Positions 44,423 to 53,340 are shown, numbered from the stretch's first letter. The stretch is 64,000 nucleotides of DNA from a candidate division WOR-3 bacterium (GCA_029858255.1 JAOUFJ010000013.1:1-64000); one strand, 5' to 3'. Translations and numbers: made by a program. Notes: a model not told the origin generated them from the sequence alone.

Positions 44423-46633
44423 ATGAACAAAGGAATCCCAAAAATCGTAATCTGCGAGAAGTGCGGCACTGAAAACTCTGAGGGCACAACACATTGTGTC
44501 AAATGTGGCGAAGAATTATATCATGATTATTACAGGGGACTCCAACTCCGTAACACACTCATCACCCTAGGTCTGTTCCTGCTCCCCTTCGTCATCTTCT
44601 TCTACATTCTCAATTTTGAGACGTCAAGGCACTTCGAAGATCTGGTAAAGCAGCAACTGAGCTACTCTGTTGAGGTAAACGCCCGGGCAATAAAGACCTT
44701 CCTCGAAGAACGTAAACATGATCTCCTCTCTATCGCTACTATGGATGTAGCCGAGATAACCGATGTCCGTACCAGAAGAACATTCCTGCAGAGATTCTTG
44801 AAGGAAAAGCCATCATTCGACTTCATCGCTGCTGCAGACCCGTCCGGAAAAATGATCTTCTCAACCAATGATCTGCGAGGCACGGTAGACAAACGCATAT
44901 ATTTCAGAAAATCGATGACCGGTGAGTTCTACAACAGCGGCATATTCTACTCGGACATCCTCGATACATCAGCGATGATAATTTCTACACCGCTCTACAA
45001 TCGCAATGACCGGCAGATCGGCGTCATACTCGCATCCATTTCGTTGAAGGCGCTCTACGACCTTATTCTGGACCTGCGCATCGGCCGGACGAGCGAAATC
45101 TTCCTGGTAGACGAGAATGGTATTTTCCTCTCCCCTTCCAGGCTCGGCGGCACGGTACTCAAGGAATACGGATATTACAGCAAAGACGCGAACCCCCATG
45201 CCGACGGCGGCGGAGTGCTCATTCATCGTGATTATCGCGGCGAGAATGTAATCTGCGCCTACCGAAGCTTCGAGGAATTCCACGGGTACCTCGTGTCAGA
45301 GATGGATGTCGACGAGGCACTCGCACCGGTAGCGCGGCTGAAGAGCGTTATTTTCTATATATTCTTGATATTTGGAGGTTTCCTGGTTTTCTCGTCGGTA
45401 TTCTTCTCCCGGCAAGTAACCAATGTGTTGAAAAATCTGACCGGAGCGTTGAAGTCAGCACTCGACGATGCCCATCAGAAGAAAACAACAATCGATACAA
45501 TAAACGCTGAACTACGCAAGCGTCTGCGCGATTGTGAATCTCTGAGCAAGCAGTTACGCGTTTCAGAAGAATACATCAAGAATATCATAAACAGTATATC
45601 GAGCGGTGTAGTCGCTTTTGACCGAGAACTCAGGATAACCTATTACAATGATTTCGTGCGAACATTGTCCGGTATGAAAGACATAGAGATAAATACAAAC
45701 CTTTATGAGGCCCTGCCACTGTTGAAGAATGACGTCATCACCAAGGCAATAGACGACATATTCACCCACAAGGAACCTTTTTATATTATGAAAACATCGG
45801 TCTCAAGTGACGACCGTGATTATATCTTCAGCATATCCGGATTCCCGATAAGGCATGAGACCGATATTTCCGGGGCAACACTTCTGATGAATGACATCAC
45901 AAAAGAAGTGAAGATGCAGGCCCAGATGGCGGATTATGAAAAACTATCGGCGCTGAGCCAGGTTGCCCTCGGCGCGGCGCACGAAATAAATAATCCTCTG
46001 CTTGGCATCACGTCATATATTGAACTGTTGATCGAAGAAGAGAAGGATGTGGAGAGAAGAACACAGGCCAAGCAGGTTCTGGACAGTGCGTACCGCATTT
46101 CTGAAACGATCAAGGGACTTCTAAACTTTGCAAGACCTTCGCCGCCTTCGTTCACCAAGATCAACATCAACAAATTGATCTCCGAAACAATTTCCTTTCT
46201 CAATCACCAGCCGCTGTTCAGGAAAATCAAATTTCAGAAGCAGCTCGCTGATTCCCTGCCCCATATCACCGCAGATGCCAATCAAGTCCGCCAGGTACTG
46301 CTGAATATTTTTCTCAACGCTGGCCAGGCCATGCCTGAAGGCGGCATCATAGCAGTAATGACCAACAAGGTCAAATTCGAAGAGCAGATAGAGATCAGAA
46401 TAAACGATACCGGAGTGGGCATTTCAGATGAAGACTTAAAGCGCGTATTCGATCCTTTTTTCACCACAAAAAAAGGCGAGGGCACAGGACTGGGTCTGAG
46501 CATAAGCTACAGTTATGTCAAAAGCCACAAAGGGCAGATCGCGATAAGCAGTAGTCCAGGCAAGGGCACGGAAGTAGCATTAATGCTTCCCATAAGGCAA
46601 GAAACGAGAACCAAAACTGAGGTATTGGAATAA
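44423..46633 (+). CDS. Membrane sensor histidine kinase with N-terminal zinc ribbon
   Basis: A 736-residue sensor kinase. In order: a cytoplasmic zinc ribbon (C11, C14, C25, C28), a membrane helix (NTLITLGLFLLPFVIFFYIL), an extracytoplasmic dCache-like domain with DPSGKMIFSTND and DENGIFLSPSR (about 65-305), a second helix (SVIFYIFLIFGGFLVFSSVFF), a coiled coil, a PAS domain (about 390-500), HisKA with AAHEINNPL (phospho-acceptor His), and the ATPase with N, G1 (NDTGVGISD) and G2 (GTGLGLSI) boxes. The stop overlaps the regulator start by 1 base. The ligand is unknown. A zinc ribbon ahead of the first helix is unusual. Confidence 0.9.
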   Translation: MNKGIPKIVICEKCGTENSEGTTHCVKCGEELYHDYYRGLQLRNTLITLGLFLLPFVIFFYILNFETSRHFEDLVKQQLSYSVEVNARAIKTFLEERKHDLLSIATMDVAEITDVRTRRTFLQRFLKEKPSFDFIAAADPSGKMIFSTNDLRGTVDKRIYFRKSMTGEFYNSGIFYSDILDTSAMIISTPLYNRNDRQIGVILASISLKALYDLILDLRIGRTSEIFLVDENGIFLSPSRLGGTVLKEYGYYSKDANPHADGGGVLIHRDYRGENVICAYRSFEEFHGYLVSEMDVDEALAPVARLKSVIFYIFLIFGGFLVFSSVFFSRQVTNVLKNLTGALKSALDDAHQKKTTIDTINAELRKRLRDCESLSKQLRVSEEYIKNIINSISSGVVAFDRELRITYYNDFVRTLSGMKDIEINTNLYEALPLLKNDVITKAIDDIFTHKEPFYIMKTSVSSDDRDYIFSISGFPIRHETDISGATLLMNDITKEVKMQAQMADYEKLSALSQVALGAAHEINNPLLGITSYIELLIEEEKDVERRTQAKQVLDSAYRISETIKGLLNFARPSPPSFTKININKLISETISFLNHQPLFRKIKFQKQLADSLPHITADANQVRQVLLNIFLNAGQAMPEGGIIAVMTNKVKFEEQIEIRINDTGVGISDEDLKRVFDPFFTTKKGEGTGLGLSISYSYVKSHKGQIAISSSPGKGTEVALMLPIRQETRTKTEVLE

Positions 46634-47991
46634 TGGCAGCGTCCGTACTGATAATCGATGATGAAGTGTTGACTTTAAATAACTTGAAGCGGGCACTAAT
46701 AAAGGAAGGTTATGAGGTGCTGGTCGCAGACTCGGGTGAAACCGGCTTAGAGATCTTCAGAAGGCATCGGCCCAACATAGTGCTTGCTGACCTGATGCTA
46801 CCTGGTATCGATGGCATCGAAGTCCTCAAACAAGTAAAAAGTTCGGAAGCCACTACTGCGGTAATCATGATAACCGCCTACGAGATAATTGAAAAAGCGA
46901 TTGAAGCTATGAAACTGGGTGCATATGATTACCTGATGAAACCGTTCAAGATAACCGAGCTGAAAGCCAGCATCGCGCGGGCACTGGAACTCCAATCGTT
47001 AAGGGTCAGGGTCTCAGATACCGTTGAAACTGAAAAAGGGAAATACTACTTTGACCGCATAATCGCCCAAAGCAAAAAAATGATCGAAGCCGTGAGAACT
47101 GCACGCCGCGTTGCGCCGCTTGAGAAAACAACAATCCTCCTTACTGGAGAGAGCGGCGTTGGCAAAGGACTCCTCGCCCGTGCGATTCATTACAATAGCG
47201 GCCGCGCCGAGGAACAGTTCATCGAGCTCAACTGTGCAGCTGTGCCGGACAACCTCATGGAGAGCGAACTCTTTGGTTATGAACCAGGTGCTTTTACTGA
47301 TGCGCGCCGTCGCAAGATAGGCCTGTTGGAAAAGGCCGATCACGGGACTTTCTTCCTCGATGAGATAGCTGATATGCCGCTTCCCCTTCAGGCGAAAATC
47401 CTCAAGGTACTTGAAGAACAGTCTTTCACCCGTCTTGGCGGTACAACACAGATAACCGTAGACGTGCGTATCCTCGCCGCCACCAATAAAAACCTGCAGG
47501 CTGAGATGGAACAAGATAATTTCAGGGAGGACTTGTTCTACCGTCTTAACGTCGTACCGATCGCAATTCCTCCACTTCGTGAGAGAGAAGAAGATGTCAT
47601 ACCCCTGGCACTCGCATTCATGAAGGACTTCAATGTTGAACTCCATAGATCATTCAGGGGTATATCGGAACAAGCTGCAAGCGCGCTGGTCAATCATAAA
47701 TGGCCGGGTAATGTCCGCGAGCTACGTAATATTATCGAAAGAGTCATGGCCTTGTATCAGGTTGAAGAAATAGATATCCAGTATTTACCGGCAGAGATAA
47801 CCGTTACCAGGGCAATAGAACCGGTCATCAAGGACCAGATCGACAAGAAGACTTTCGTCACTATTGAAGAACTCGAGGAAAAATACATAAAAGAAGTGCT
47901 CAACTATACCGGTGGGAACAAAACCCGCGCAGCTAGAATATTGGGCATACATCCAACATCTTTGTTCAGAAAAATCAAGAAAAGCAAGTAG
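46633..47991 (+). CDS. NtrC-family sigma-54-dependent response regulator
   Basis: A 452-residue regulator. The receiver domain has VLADLMLPGIDG with the phosphorylatable Asp, the AAA+ domain has GESGVGKGLLARAIH (Walker A) and DEIADMPL (Walker B), and the C-terminus is a FIS-type helix-turn-helix (NKTRAARILGIHPTSLFRKI). The sigma-54-contacting GAFTGA loop reads GAFTDA (about residues 219-224). It is coupled to the kinase. No canonical -24/-12 promoter was found in the window, so the targets may lie elsewhere. Confidence 0.92.
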   Translation: MAASVLIIDDEVLTLNNLKRALIKEGYEVLVADSGETGLEIFRRHRPNIVLADLMLPGIDGIEVLKQVKSSEATTAVIMITAYEIIEKAIEAMKLGAYDYLMKPFKITELKASIARALELQSLRVRVSDTVETEKGKYYFDRIIAQSKKMIEAVRTARRVAPLEKTTILLTGESGVGKGLLARAIHYNSGRAEEQFIELNCAAVPDNLMESELFGYEPGAFTDARRRKIGLLEKADHGTFFLDEIADMPLPLQAKILKVLEEQSFTRLGGTTQITVDVRILAATNKNLQAEMEQDNFREDLFYRLNVVPIAIPPLREREEDVIPLALAFMKDFNVELHRSFRGISEQAASALVNHKWPGNVRELRNIIERVMALYQVEEIDIQYLPAEITVTRAIEPVIKDQIDKKTFVTIEELEEKYIKEVLNYTGGNKTRAARILGIHPTSLFRKIKKSK

Positions 47992-48040
47992 GTTATTCAG
48001 CATAAACTGCATCCAAAAATGGCAAGTTCTTTTTGCACTA

Positions 48041-48066
48041 TAGCATTATGCTATGCTTAATAGCAT
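48041..48066. promoter_or_regulatory. Three TAGCAT half-sites upstream of glutamate dehydrogenase
   Basis: TAGCAT (48041-48046), its complement ATGCTA (48048-48053) and TAGCAT again (48061-48066). ATGCTAT and ATAGCAT form a perfect 7-bp stem with a 5-nt loop. A weak TTCACC-16-CATAAT promoter (48072-48099) follows, so this is a likely operator for gdhA. Confidence 0.55.
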
Positions 48067-48157
48067 AAAGATTCACCTCCAGAATAGAAGTCTCATAATT
48101 TCAACATAATTCCCAGGCACACTTATTGCATATACATTTCTTCAATGGAGGTTATTG

Positions 48158-49441
48158 ATGGTAAAAATAAATGAGACAAAGATTAGAGAGAAAAAATATG
48201 ACCCTTTCATAGAAGCAACGATGCAATACGAAAGGGCGGCATACTCCCTGGATCTTGAGCCATGGATATATAACCGGCTCAAGTTCCCGGAGAAAGAACT
48301 GACCGTGCATATGACCATCACTCGTGACGATGGCAATGTCGAAACCTATACCGGCTACCGAGTACAGCATTGCACGGTGCGTGGTCCGGGTAAGGGCGGT
48401 ATTCGTTACAGTCCAGACGCGTCGCTCAGCGAGTGCAAGGCGCTCGCCGCGTGGATGACCTGGAAGACAGCCGTTATGGACCTGCCACTTGGCGGTGCTA
48501 AGGGCGCGGTGATCTGCAATCCCCCGGAGATGACCGAAAGTGAGCTGGAAAAACTCACGAAAGAATACACATATTCCATAAAAGAGATCATTGGACCGAA
48601 CCGGGACATCCCGGCACCAGATGTCTGGACCAATGCCCGAACCATGGCCTGGATATGCGATGCATATAGTCGCTATGTCGGTCACTTTGAACCAGCCGTG
48701 GTTACGGGAAAACCACTGGAAATCGGGGGCTCTCTCGGACGGGCTGGAGCCACAGGTCTTGGTATGTATTTCTCCCTGCTTGAGGCCTCAAAGCACCTTG
48801 AATATCCGCTCGAGGGAAAACGTGTTGCCATTATCGGTTACGGTAACGTTGGCAGCTCCATAGCAGAATTGCTCCACCCGTATGGCTGCAAAATCATCGC
48901 AATAACCGATATGTACGGCGGCATCCATAACAAAAATGGAATCGACATCCCTGGTCTGTGTGAACACGTCAACCAAACAAAAACTGTCAAAGGATTCAAG
49001 AAATACGATTCGATCACAAATGAAGAGTTACTGGCGCTCAACTGCGATATCCTCCTCCCATGCGCGATCGAAGGCATGATAAATGAGAAAAATGCCCACA
49101 AGATCAAGGCTAAGATAATATGTGAAGGCGCAAATGGACCCACTACTGCCGATGCCGATGAGATACTGGCTGAAAAAGATGTCTTCATGCTCCCTGATAT
49201 CCTCGCCAACGCCGGTGGCGTTACGGTATCATACCTGGAATGGATACAGGACCTTCAAAAGTGCTTCTTTAGCGAAGAAGAAGTCAAGAACCGGTGCTGG
49301 AGAATGATGCAGAAAGCGTTCTGGGATGTTGTGCGTGTCTCTGACAAGCACAAAACAAACACGCGGCACGCTGCATACATCCTTGCCGTTCAAAGAGTCG
49401 CTGATTCGATCAGACTGTTCGGAAAGATCGGTCGAAATTAG
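48158..49441 (+). CDS. gdhA: Glutamate dehydrogenase (Glu/Leu/Phe/Val dehydrogenase family)
   Basis: A 427-residue enzyme that interconverts glutamate with 2-oxoglutarate and ammonia. PLGGAKGAV contains the catalytic Lys, GPNRDIPAPD is a conserved active-site loop, and IIGYGNVGSSIAELL is the dinucleotide motif. The length and the absence of an N-terminal insertion fit the hexameric GDH50 type. GGAGG sets the ATG at 48158. A palindromic cluster upstream suggests regulation, and a strong terminator ends the transcript. It lies between the NtrC-type regulator and the transhydrogenase operon. Confidence 0.94.
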   Translation: MVKINETKIREKKYDPFIEATMQYERAAYSLDLEPWIYNRLKFPEKELTVHMTITRDDGNVETYTGYRVQHCTVRGPGKGGIRYSPDASLSECKALAAWMTWKTAVMDLPLGGAKGAVICNPPEMTESELEKLTKEYTYSIKEIIGPNRDIPAPDVWTNARTMAWICDAYSRYVGHFEPAVVTGKPLEIGGSLGRAGATGLGMYFSLLEASKHLEYPLEGKRVAIIGYGNVGSSIAELLHPYGCKIIAITDMYGGIHNKNGIDIPGLCEHVNQTKTVKGFKKYDSITNEELLALNCDILLPCAIEGMINEKNAHKIKAKIICEGANGPTTADADEILAEKDVFMLPDILANAGGVTVSYLEWIQDLQKCFFSEEEVKNRCWRMMQKAFWDVVRVSDKHKTNTRHAAYILAVQRVADSIRLFGKIGRN

Positions 49442-49462
49442 TCCTTCCAGTAGCTTGATAAA

Positions 49463-49491
49463 GCCGGGTTCTTCAGAACCCGGCTTTTTTG
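49463..49491 (+). terminator. Rho-independent terminator after gdhA
   Basis: AGCCGGGTTC (49463-49472), loop TTCA, GAACCCGGCT (49477-49486) and a run of T. The 10-bp stem is perfect. Confidence 0.93.
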
Positions 49492-49584
49492 TTATCACAT
49501 TCAACTCAGAATATCAACATACGGACAGCAGAAAACCGCTCTCAAACAACTGCATTCTGCAATAGTGCATATGGCAACAACATG

Positions 49585-49612
49585 TTGACTATCGACGAAA
49601 ACTAAGTATAAT
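49585..49612 (+). promoter_or_regulatory. Promoter of the NuoE-NuoF/GltD-NuoG operon
   Basis: TTGACT (49585-49590), 16-bp spacer, TATAAT (49607-49612). A leader of about 16 nt contains GAAAGGAG before the ATG at 49635. Confidence 0.68.
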
Positions 49613-49634
49613 AATAGCCCGAGAAAGGAGTGAT

Positions 49635-50135
49635 ATGAAAATCAACACGAAAGAACTATCAACTATAGTTGACAAATATCACGCAGAAAAAGCATCTCTG
49701 ATTGCCGTCCTGCAGGATGTTCAAGAAAAGTATCACTGGCTGCCCCCCGAAACCCTCCAATTCGTCGCCGATAAACTCAACGTCCCGCTCATCGATGTCT
49801 ACAGTGTTGCGACCTTCTACCGTGCTTTCAGCCTAACACCACGGGGTGAGCACGTTGTGACCGTATGCCTGGGCACGGCTTGTCATGTACGTGGGGCACC
49901 CCTTGTCCAGGACCGGCTGAAAAATCTACTTAAAATCGACCCCGGCTGCACCACGCCTGACAGGAGATTCACTCTGGAGAATGTAAACTGCCTTGGGGCA
50001 TGTGCATTAGCACCGATCGTGGTCGTCGATGGTAACTATCACGGCCAGACCACAATCAAGAAGGTCGATCAAATCCTTGAAAAGTACAAAAAGAAACCCA
50101 GGAAAAAATCAACAACAAGGAAAAGAAAAAAGTAG
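49635..50135 (+). CDS. NuoE/HydC-like [2Fe-2S] subunit
   Basis: A 166-residue thioredoxin-fold ferredoxin. VCLGTACHVRGAP and NCLGACALAP supply the four cluster cysteines in the NuoE/HydC/StnA spacing, and VYSVATFYRAFS is a family segment. It would shuttle electrons to the flavin subunit NuoF. The C-terminus is a Lys/Arg-rich tail (KKKPRKKSTTRKRKK) not typical of NuoE. It is the first gene of the operon, separated from the other electron-transfer genes by the sensory block, and 3 bases precede the next gene. Confidence 0.88.
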   Translation: MKINTKELSTIVDKYHAEKASLIAVLQDVQEKYHWLPPETLQFVADKLNVPLIDVYSVATFYRAFSLTPRGEHVVTVCLGTACHVRGAPLVQDRLKNLLKIDPGCTTPDRRFTLENVNCLGACALAPIVVVDGNYHGQTTIKKVDQILEKYKKKPRKKSTTRKRKK

Positions 50136-50138
50136 CAC

Positions 50139-50516
50139 ATGATCCTTTCCCAAATACAGATACTGTTGAATGCAGAATTCATATCCGGACAAACAGCCCA
50201 ACATCTTGATATAAAATACGCCAAAGCATCAGACCTTATGAGCGATGTTCTTGCTTTCTCGAAACCATATTCTGAACGAAATACACTCCTCGTAACTGGA
50301 CTGACCAACAAGCAAGTGGTCAGAACTTGTGAGATCGCAGGTGTTGGAGCAATCATATTCGTCCGTGGTAAGAACCCTACAGAGGAAACAATAGAACTTG
50401 CCGAGCAGTGCAACATTCCACTGCTTACCACCAAACTGAAGATGTTTGAAGCCTGCGGCATTCTGTACACAGAAGGCATCATCGGCGCTACCCCGGATGC
50501 CTTTGAGAACAAATAA
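50139..50516 (+). CDS. DRTGG-domain protein, copy 1
   Basis: A 125-residue single-domain protein. KASDLMSDVLAFS and EIAGVGAIIFVRGKNPTEE match the DRTGG domain that accompanies [FeFe]-hydrogenase regions in clostridia and Thermotogae. The DRTGG motif itself is weak (about DIKYAKASDLM). The role is unknown; a ligand-sensing or regulatory function is usually assumed. It is coupled to the anti-sigma-like ATPase that follows by a 1-base gap. Confidence 0.7.
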   Translation: MILSQIQILLNAEFISGQTAQHLDIKYAKASDLMSDVLAFSKPYSERNTLLVTGLTNKQVVRTCEIAGVGAIIFVRGKNPTEETIELAEQCNIPLLTTKLKMFEACGILYTEGIIGATPDAFENK

Positions 50517-50517
50517 G

Positions 50518-50961
50518 ATGCGATCCGAGGTACTATTGAAACAGGAGTTCAAGATCGAAGGCGGGGATTTCGTCAATGCAGGTGAATCATCCTGTAAGGT
50601 CAGGAATACACTGCGCGAGATCGGTATCGAGAGTGATCTTGTGAGACGCGTGGCGATCGCGGCATACGAGGCTGAAATGAATGTAGTAATGTACGCCCGT
50701 CGGGGTACAATGCAGGTGAATGTATGCCGGGACAATATCTTACTGATTATCGATGACAAAGGCCCAGGGATCGAAAACATCGACCTTGCCATGCAACCAG
50801 GCTATTCGACGGCAACCGAAGAAATGCGGGAGATGGGTTTTGGCGCTGGTATGGGTCTTCCCAACATGAAGAAGAATGCTGATGTCTTCAAAATAACCTC
50901 TCGCGTCGGCAAGGGCACGAGGATAGAGATTAAAATATTTCTCAACGGGAACAATGCCTGA
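50518..50961 (+). CDS. Anti-sigma-factor-like (RsbW-type) HATPase domain protein
   Basis: A 147-residue stand-alone GHKL ATPase. EAEMNVVMYA is the N-box, DDKGPGIENIDLAM is the G1 region and GAGMGLPNMKKNAD the lid. No kinase phospho-acceptor domain is present. Proteins of this kind act as switch kinases or anti-sigma factors. The ATG at 50518 directly follows the DRTGG stop. It overlaps the following sensor gene by 8 bases, so the two are probably made in equal amounts. Confidence 0.8.
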   Translation: MRSEVLLKQEFKIEGGDFVNAGESSCKVRNTLREIGIESDLVRRVAIAAYEAEMNVVMYARRGTMQVNVCRDNILLIIDDKGPGIENIDLAMQPGYSTATEEMREMGFGAGMGLPNMKKNADVFKITSRVGKGTRIEIKIFLNGNNA

Positions 50962-52270
50962 ACAGATCTTCATTCACTCAATAAAGGTCGACGAGGAAAA
51001 ATGCATAGGCTGTGTTGCATGCATGAAGACCTGCCCCACCAAAGCAATAAGAATACGCCGGGAAAAAGCACGTATCAACTTTGAGAAGTGCATCGATTGC
51101 GGAGCATGTCTGCGTGTCTGCCCGTATGGAGCCATAATACCTATCACAACCGCATCTTCTGACCTCGATCGGTTCAAATTCAAGATCGCACTACCCTCAC
51201 CAGTGATCTATACTCAATTTGGTGAACAGGTAATGCCCAACGAAATCCTGACAATAATCAGTGAAATAGGTTTTGACCACGTCTATGATGAAGCGTTGGT
51301 TTGTGAAATGATCAGTGTAGCAATCGAAGAATATCTCGACGAAAACAAATCACCGCGTCCGATAATATCTTCCACATGTCCGGTCGTTGTGAGGCTCATC
51401 CAGAGACTCTTCCCCAGTCTGTGTAAGAATATTTTGCCCCTTGAACCACCGCGTGAAATCGCGGCCAAGAACCTTCGCATTGAAGTAAATAGAGAAAAGG
51501 GTTACGCACCTGAAGAGATCGGAATTATTGACATCACCCCATGCTCTGCGAAAATGGTCTCGATAACCAGACCTGAGACCATGGAAAAATCAAACCTCGA
51601 CGGCGCGATATCGATAAAGGAAATATACAACAAAGTCATGATGAAACTGAAACGGAATCTGCCAATGACTATGATGCAGACGCAAAATCGTATCAGCGGC
51701 ATCGGTATTGGCTGGGCATTTGAAGGTGGCGAGATTCGGGGACTCAAATACACAAATTCGGTCTCGGTATCAGGAGTTCTCAACACAATACGAATCCTCG
51801 AAGATGTTGAGTCGGGTCGGCTTAAGAACATCGAGTACCTCGAATGCTTGATATGCCCCGATGGATGTATCGGAGGACCGCTGACCGTCGAGAATAGATT
51901 CATCGCGAAGAGCAATGTCTTGAGACTCATCAGACATTTCGGTGGTAAGAAGAGGGTAAATACTGAAATGGTACGAAAACTGTACAAGGAGAATTTCTTT
52001 TCCTTCAAGTGGGCGGTCGAGCCAAAGTCATTTCCACCGCTTGACAAAGACCGCGATAAAGCGATCAAGAAATTGAAGGATAAAGAGAGATTAATAAAGC
52101 AACTCCCTGGCACCGACTGCGGTGTATGTGGTGCACCGGACTGCCAAACGCTGGCCGAGGATATCGTAAGGGGTGAAGCAAAACTTGAGGATTGTATTCA
52201 TTATAATAAAATTGTGATGAAGGACAAAAATAGTACCGGAGATAAAAATGAAGCTCGCAGAAATCGTTAA
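50954..52270 (+). CDS. [FeFe]-hydrogenase-like sensor protein (HydS-like) with two ferredoxin clusters
   Basis: A 438-residue protein. Two [4Fe-4S] motifs (CIGCVACMKTCP, CIDCGACLRVCP) precede an H-cluster-type domain: L1 SSTCPVVV (about residue 140), L2 TPCSAK (about 197) and L3 CLICPDGCIGG (about 300). The four H-cluster ligands are conserved, but the Cys that relays protons in active enzymes (TSCCP) reads Thr. A C-terminal CGVCGAPDC region is an extra Fe-S motif. Together these point to a sensory or non-turnover homologue. It overlaps both neighbours, and the ATPase next to it may transduce the signal. Confidence 0.82.
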   Translation: MPEQIFIHSIKVDEEKCIGCVACMKTCPTKAIRIRREKARINFEKCIDCGACLRVCPYGAIIPITTASSDLDRFKFKIALPSPVIYTQFGEQVMPNEILTIISEIGFDHVYDEALVCEMISVAIEEYLDENKSPRPIISSTCPVVVRLIQRLFPSLCKNILPLEPPREIAAKNLRIEVNREKGYAPEEIGIIDITPCSAKMVSITRPETMEKSNLDGAISIKEIYNKVMMKLKRNLPMTMMQTQNRISGIGIGWAFEGGEIRGLKYTNSVSVSGVLNTIRILEDVESGRLKNIEYLECLICPDGCIGGPLTVENRFIAKSNVLRLIRHFGGKKRVNTEMVRKLYKENFFSFKWAVEPKSFPPLDKDRDKAIKKLKDKERLIKQLPGTDCGVCGAPDCQTLAEDIVRGEAKLEDCIHYNKIVMKDKNSTGDKNEARRNR

Positions 52271-52592
52271 GCAATGCAATTTGAAATTAGGATCCGGAGA
52301 GACATCGCTTGACCGCGAGGTAACTGGGGGCTATTCCAGTGACCTCCTGAGCGACGTGATGGCTCATAGCAAAAAAGGAAATATCTGGATCACTCTGCAG
52401 GCACATCCCAACATCATCGCCGTGGCGGTGCTCAAGGAACTGTCTGCCATCGTGCTGGTAAACGGACGCAAACCTGATGAGGAGACGATCAATAAGGCTC
52501 AATCCGAGAACGTTCCTCTCCTGACAAGCGAGTCATCGGCTTTCGACCTTATCGGTCATCTCTATGGTATGGGCTTGCGTGGAACGCTCTGA
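52248..52592 (+). CDS. DRTGG-domain protein, copy 2
   Basis: A 114-residue DRTGG-type protein. LDREVTGGYSSDLLSDVM is a clear DRTGG-like motif, and ELSAIVLVNGRKPDEETINKA parallels copy 1. It overlaps the sensor gene by 23 bases and has GGAG seven bases before its ATG. The pair of DRTGG proteins surrounds the sensor and its ATPase, which suggests a small regulatory unit. Confidence 0.78.
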   Translation: MKLAEIVKQCNLKLGSGETSLDREVTGGYSSDLLSDVMAHSKKGNIWITLQAHPNIIAVAVLKELSAIVLVNGRKPDEETINKAQSENVPLLTSESSAFDLIGHLYGMGLRGTL

Positions 52593-53338
52593 TGCTCAAA
52601 TGTTTGGACGCCGACCTCCATATCCATTCCTGTTTATCACCATGCGCCGACCTGATGATGTCACCCAAGAGAATTGTTGAAATGGCCGTCAAAAAAGGTC
52701 TGGATATGATCGCCATATGCGACCATAACTCCGCAGAAAATATTAGCGCCGCTCTGAAAGTTGCACACAACACCGTACTGACAGTACTTCCTGGGATGGA
52801 GATCACCACTGTCGAAGAAGTACATGTCATTGGCATATTCCCGAGTTATGATGCGATCTTGTCCATACAGGAATCGGTTTACGCCAGGCTCACGCCGGGG
52901 GAGAACAAAGAGGACCTCTTCGGCGAACAGATAATCGCTAATGAAATTGACGAAGTCGAAGGTTATAACCACAGGCTGTTGATTGGCGCTACTAACTTCT
53001 CGATCGAAGAGGTCGTACAGGAAATTCACGATCTCCAAGGCTTAGCCATAGCGTCACATGTCGACCGGGAAGTATATAGTATAATCGGACAATTGGGCTT
53101 CATCCCAGACGGATTGGATCTTGATGCCCTTGAGATATCGTCACTGGTTACATATGATGAGGCTGCCCGCAGAATACCCCAACTTACACACTACCCCGTA
53201 GTAACATCTTCCGACGCTCACAACCTCGAGGACATCGGCCAGAGAACAACAAGATTCTGGATAGAAAAGCCAACGATAGATGAGATAAGAAACGCTTTTC
53301 AGAAAAGGGAAGGACGCGGTATTGTACTGGAGAATTGA
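52592..53338 (+). CDS. PHP-domain metal-dependent phosphoesterase
   Basis: A 248-residue PHP-fold protein. DADLHIHSCLSPCAD and MIAICDHNSAENI are metal-binding motifs, MEITTVEEVHVIGIF and ASHVDRE the later ones, and SSDAHNLEDIG the last. A trinuclear metal site acting on a phosphoester or nucleotide is expected. PHP proteins recur beside DRTGG and HATPase genes in hydrogenase clusters. Its ATG overlaps the preceding stop by 1 base. Confidence 0.85.
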   Translation: MLKCLDADLHIHSCLSPCADLMMSPKRIVEMAVKKGLDMIAICDHNSAENISAALKVAHNTVLTVLPGMEITTVEEVHVIGIFPSYDAILSIQESVYARLTPGENKEDLFGEQIIANEIDEVEGYNHRLLIGATNFSIEEVVQEIHDLQGLAIASHVDREVYSIIGQLGFIPDGLDLDALEISSLVTYDEAARRIPQLTHYPVVTSSDAHNLEDIGQRTTRFWIEKPTIDEIRNAFQKREGRGIVLEN

Positions 53339-53340
53339 TA

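Noticed and set aside
48020-48037. TGGCA...TTGCA resembling a sigma-54 -24/-12 promoter in front of gdhA, just after the NtrC-type gene
   Set aside because: The GG-to-GC distance is 14 rather than 12 bases, and this spacing is strict for sigma-54.
50954-52270. Active catalytic [FeFe] hydrogenase
   Set aside because: The proton-relay cysteine is Thr (SSTCP instead of TSCCP), and the neighbours are regulatory. It fits a sensory or non-turnover homologue better.
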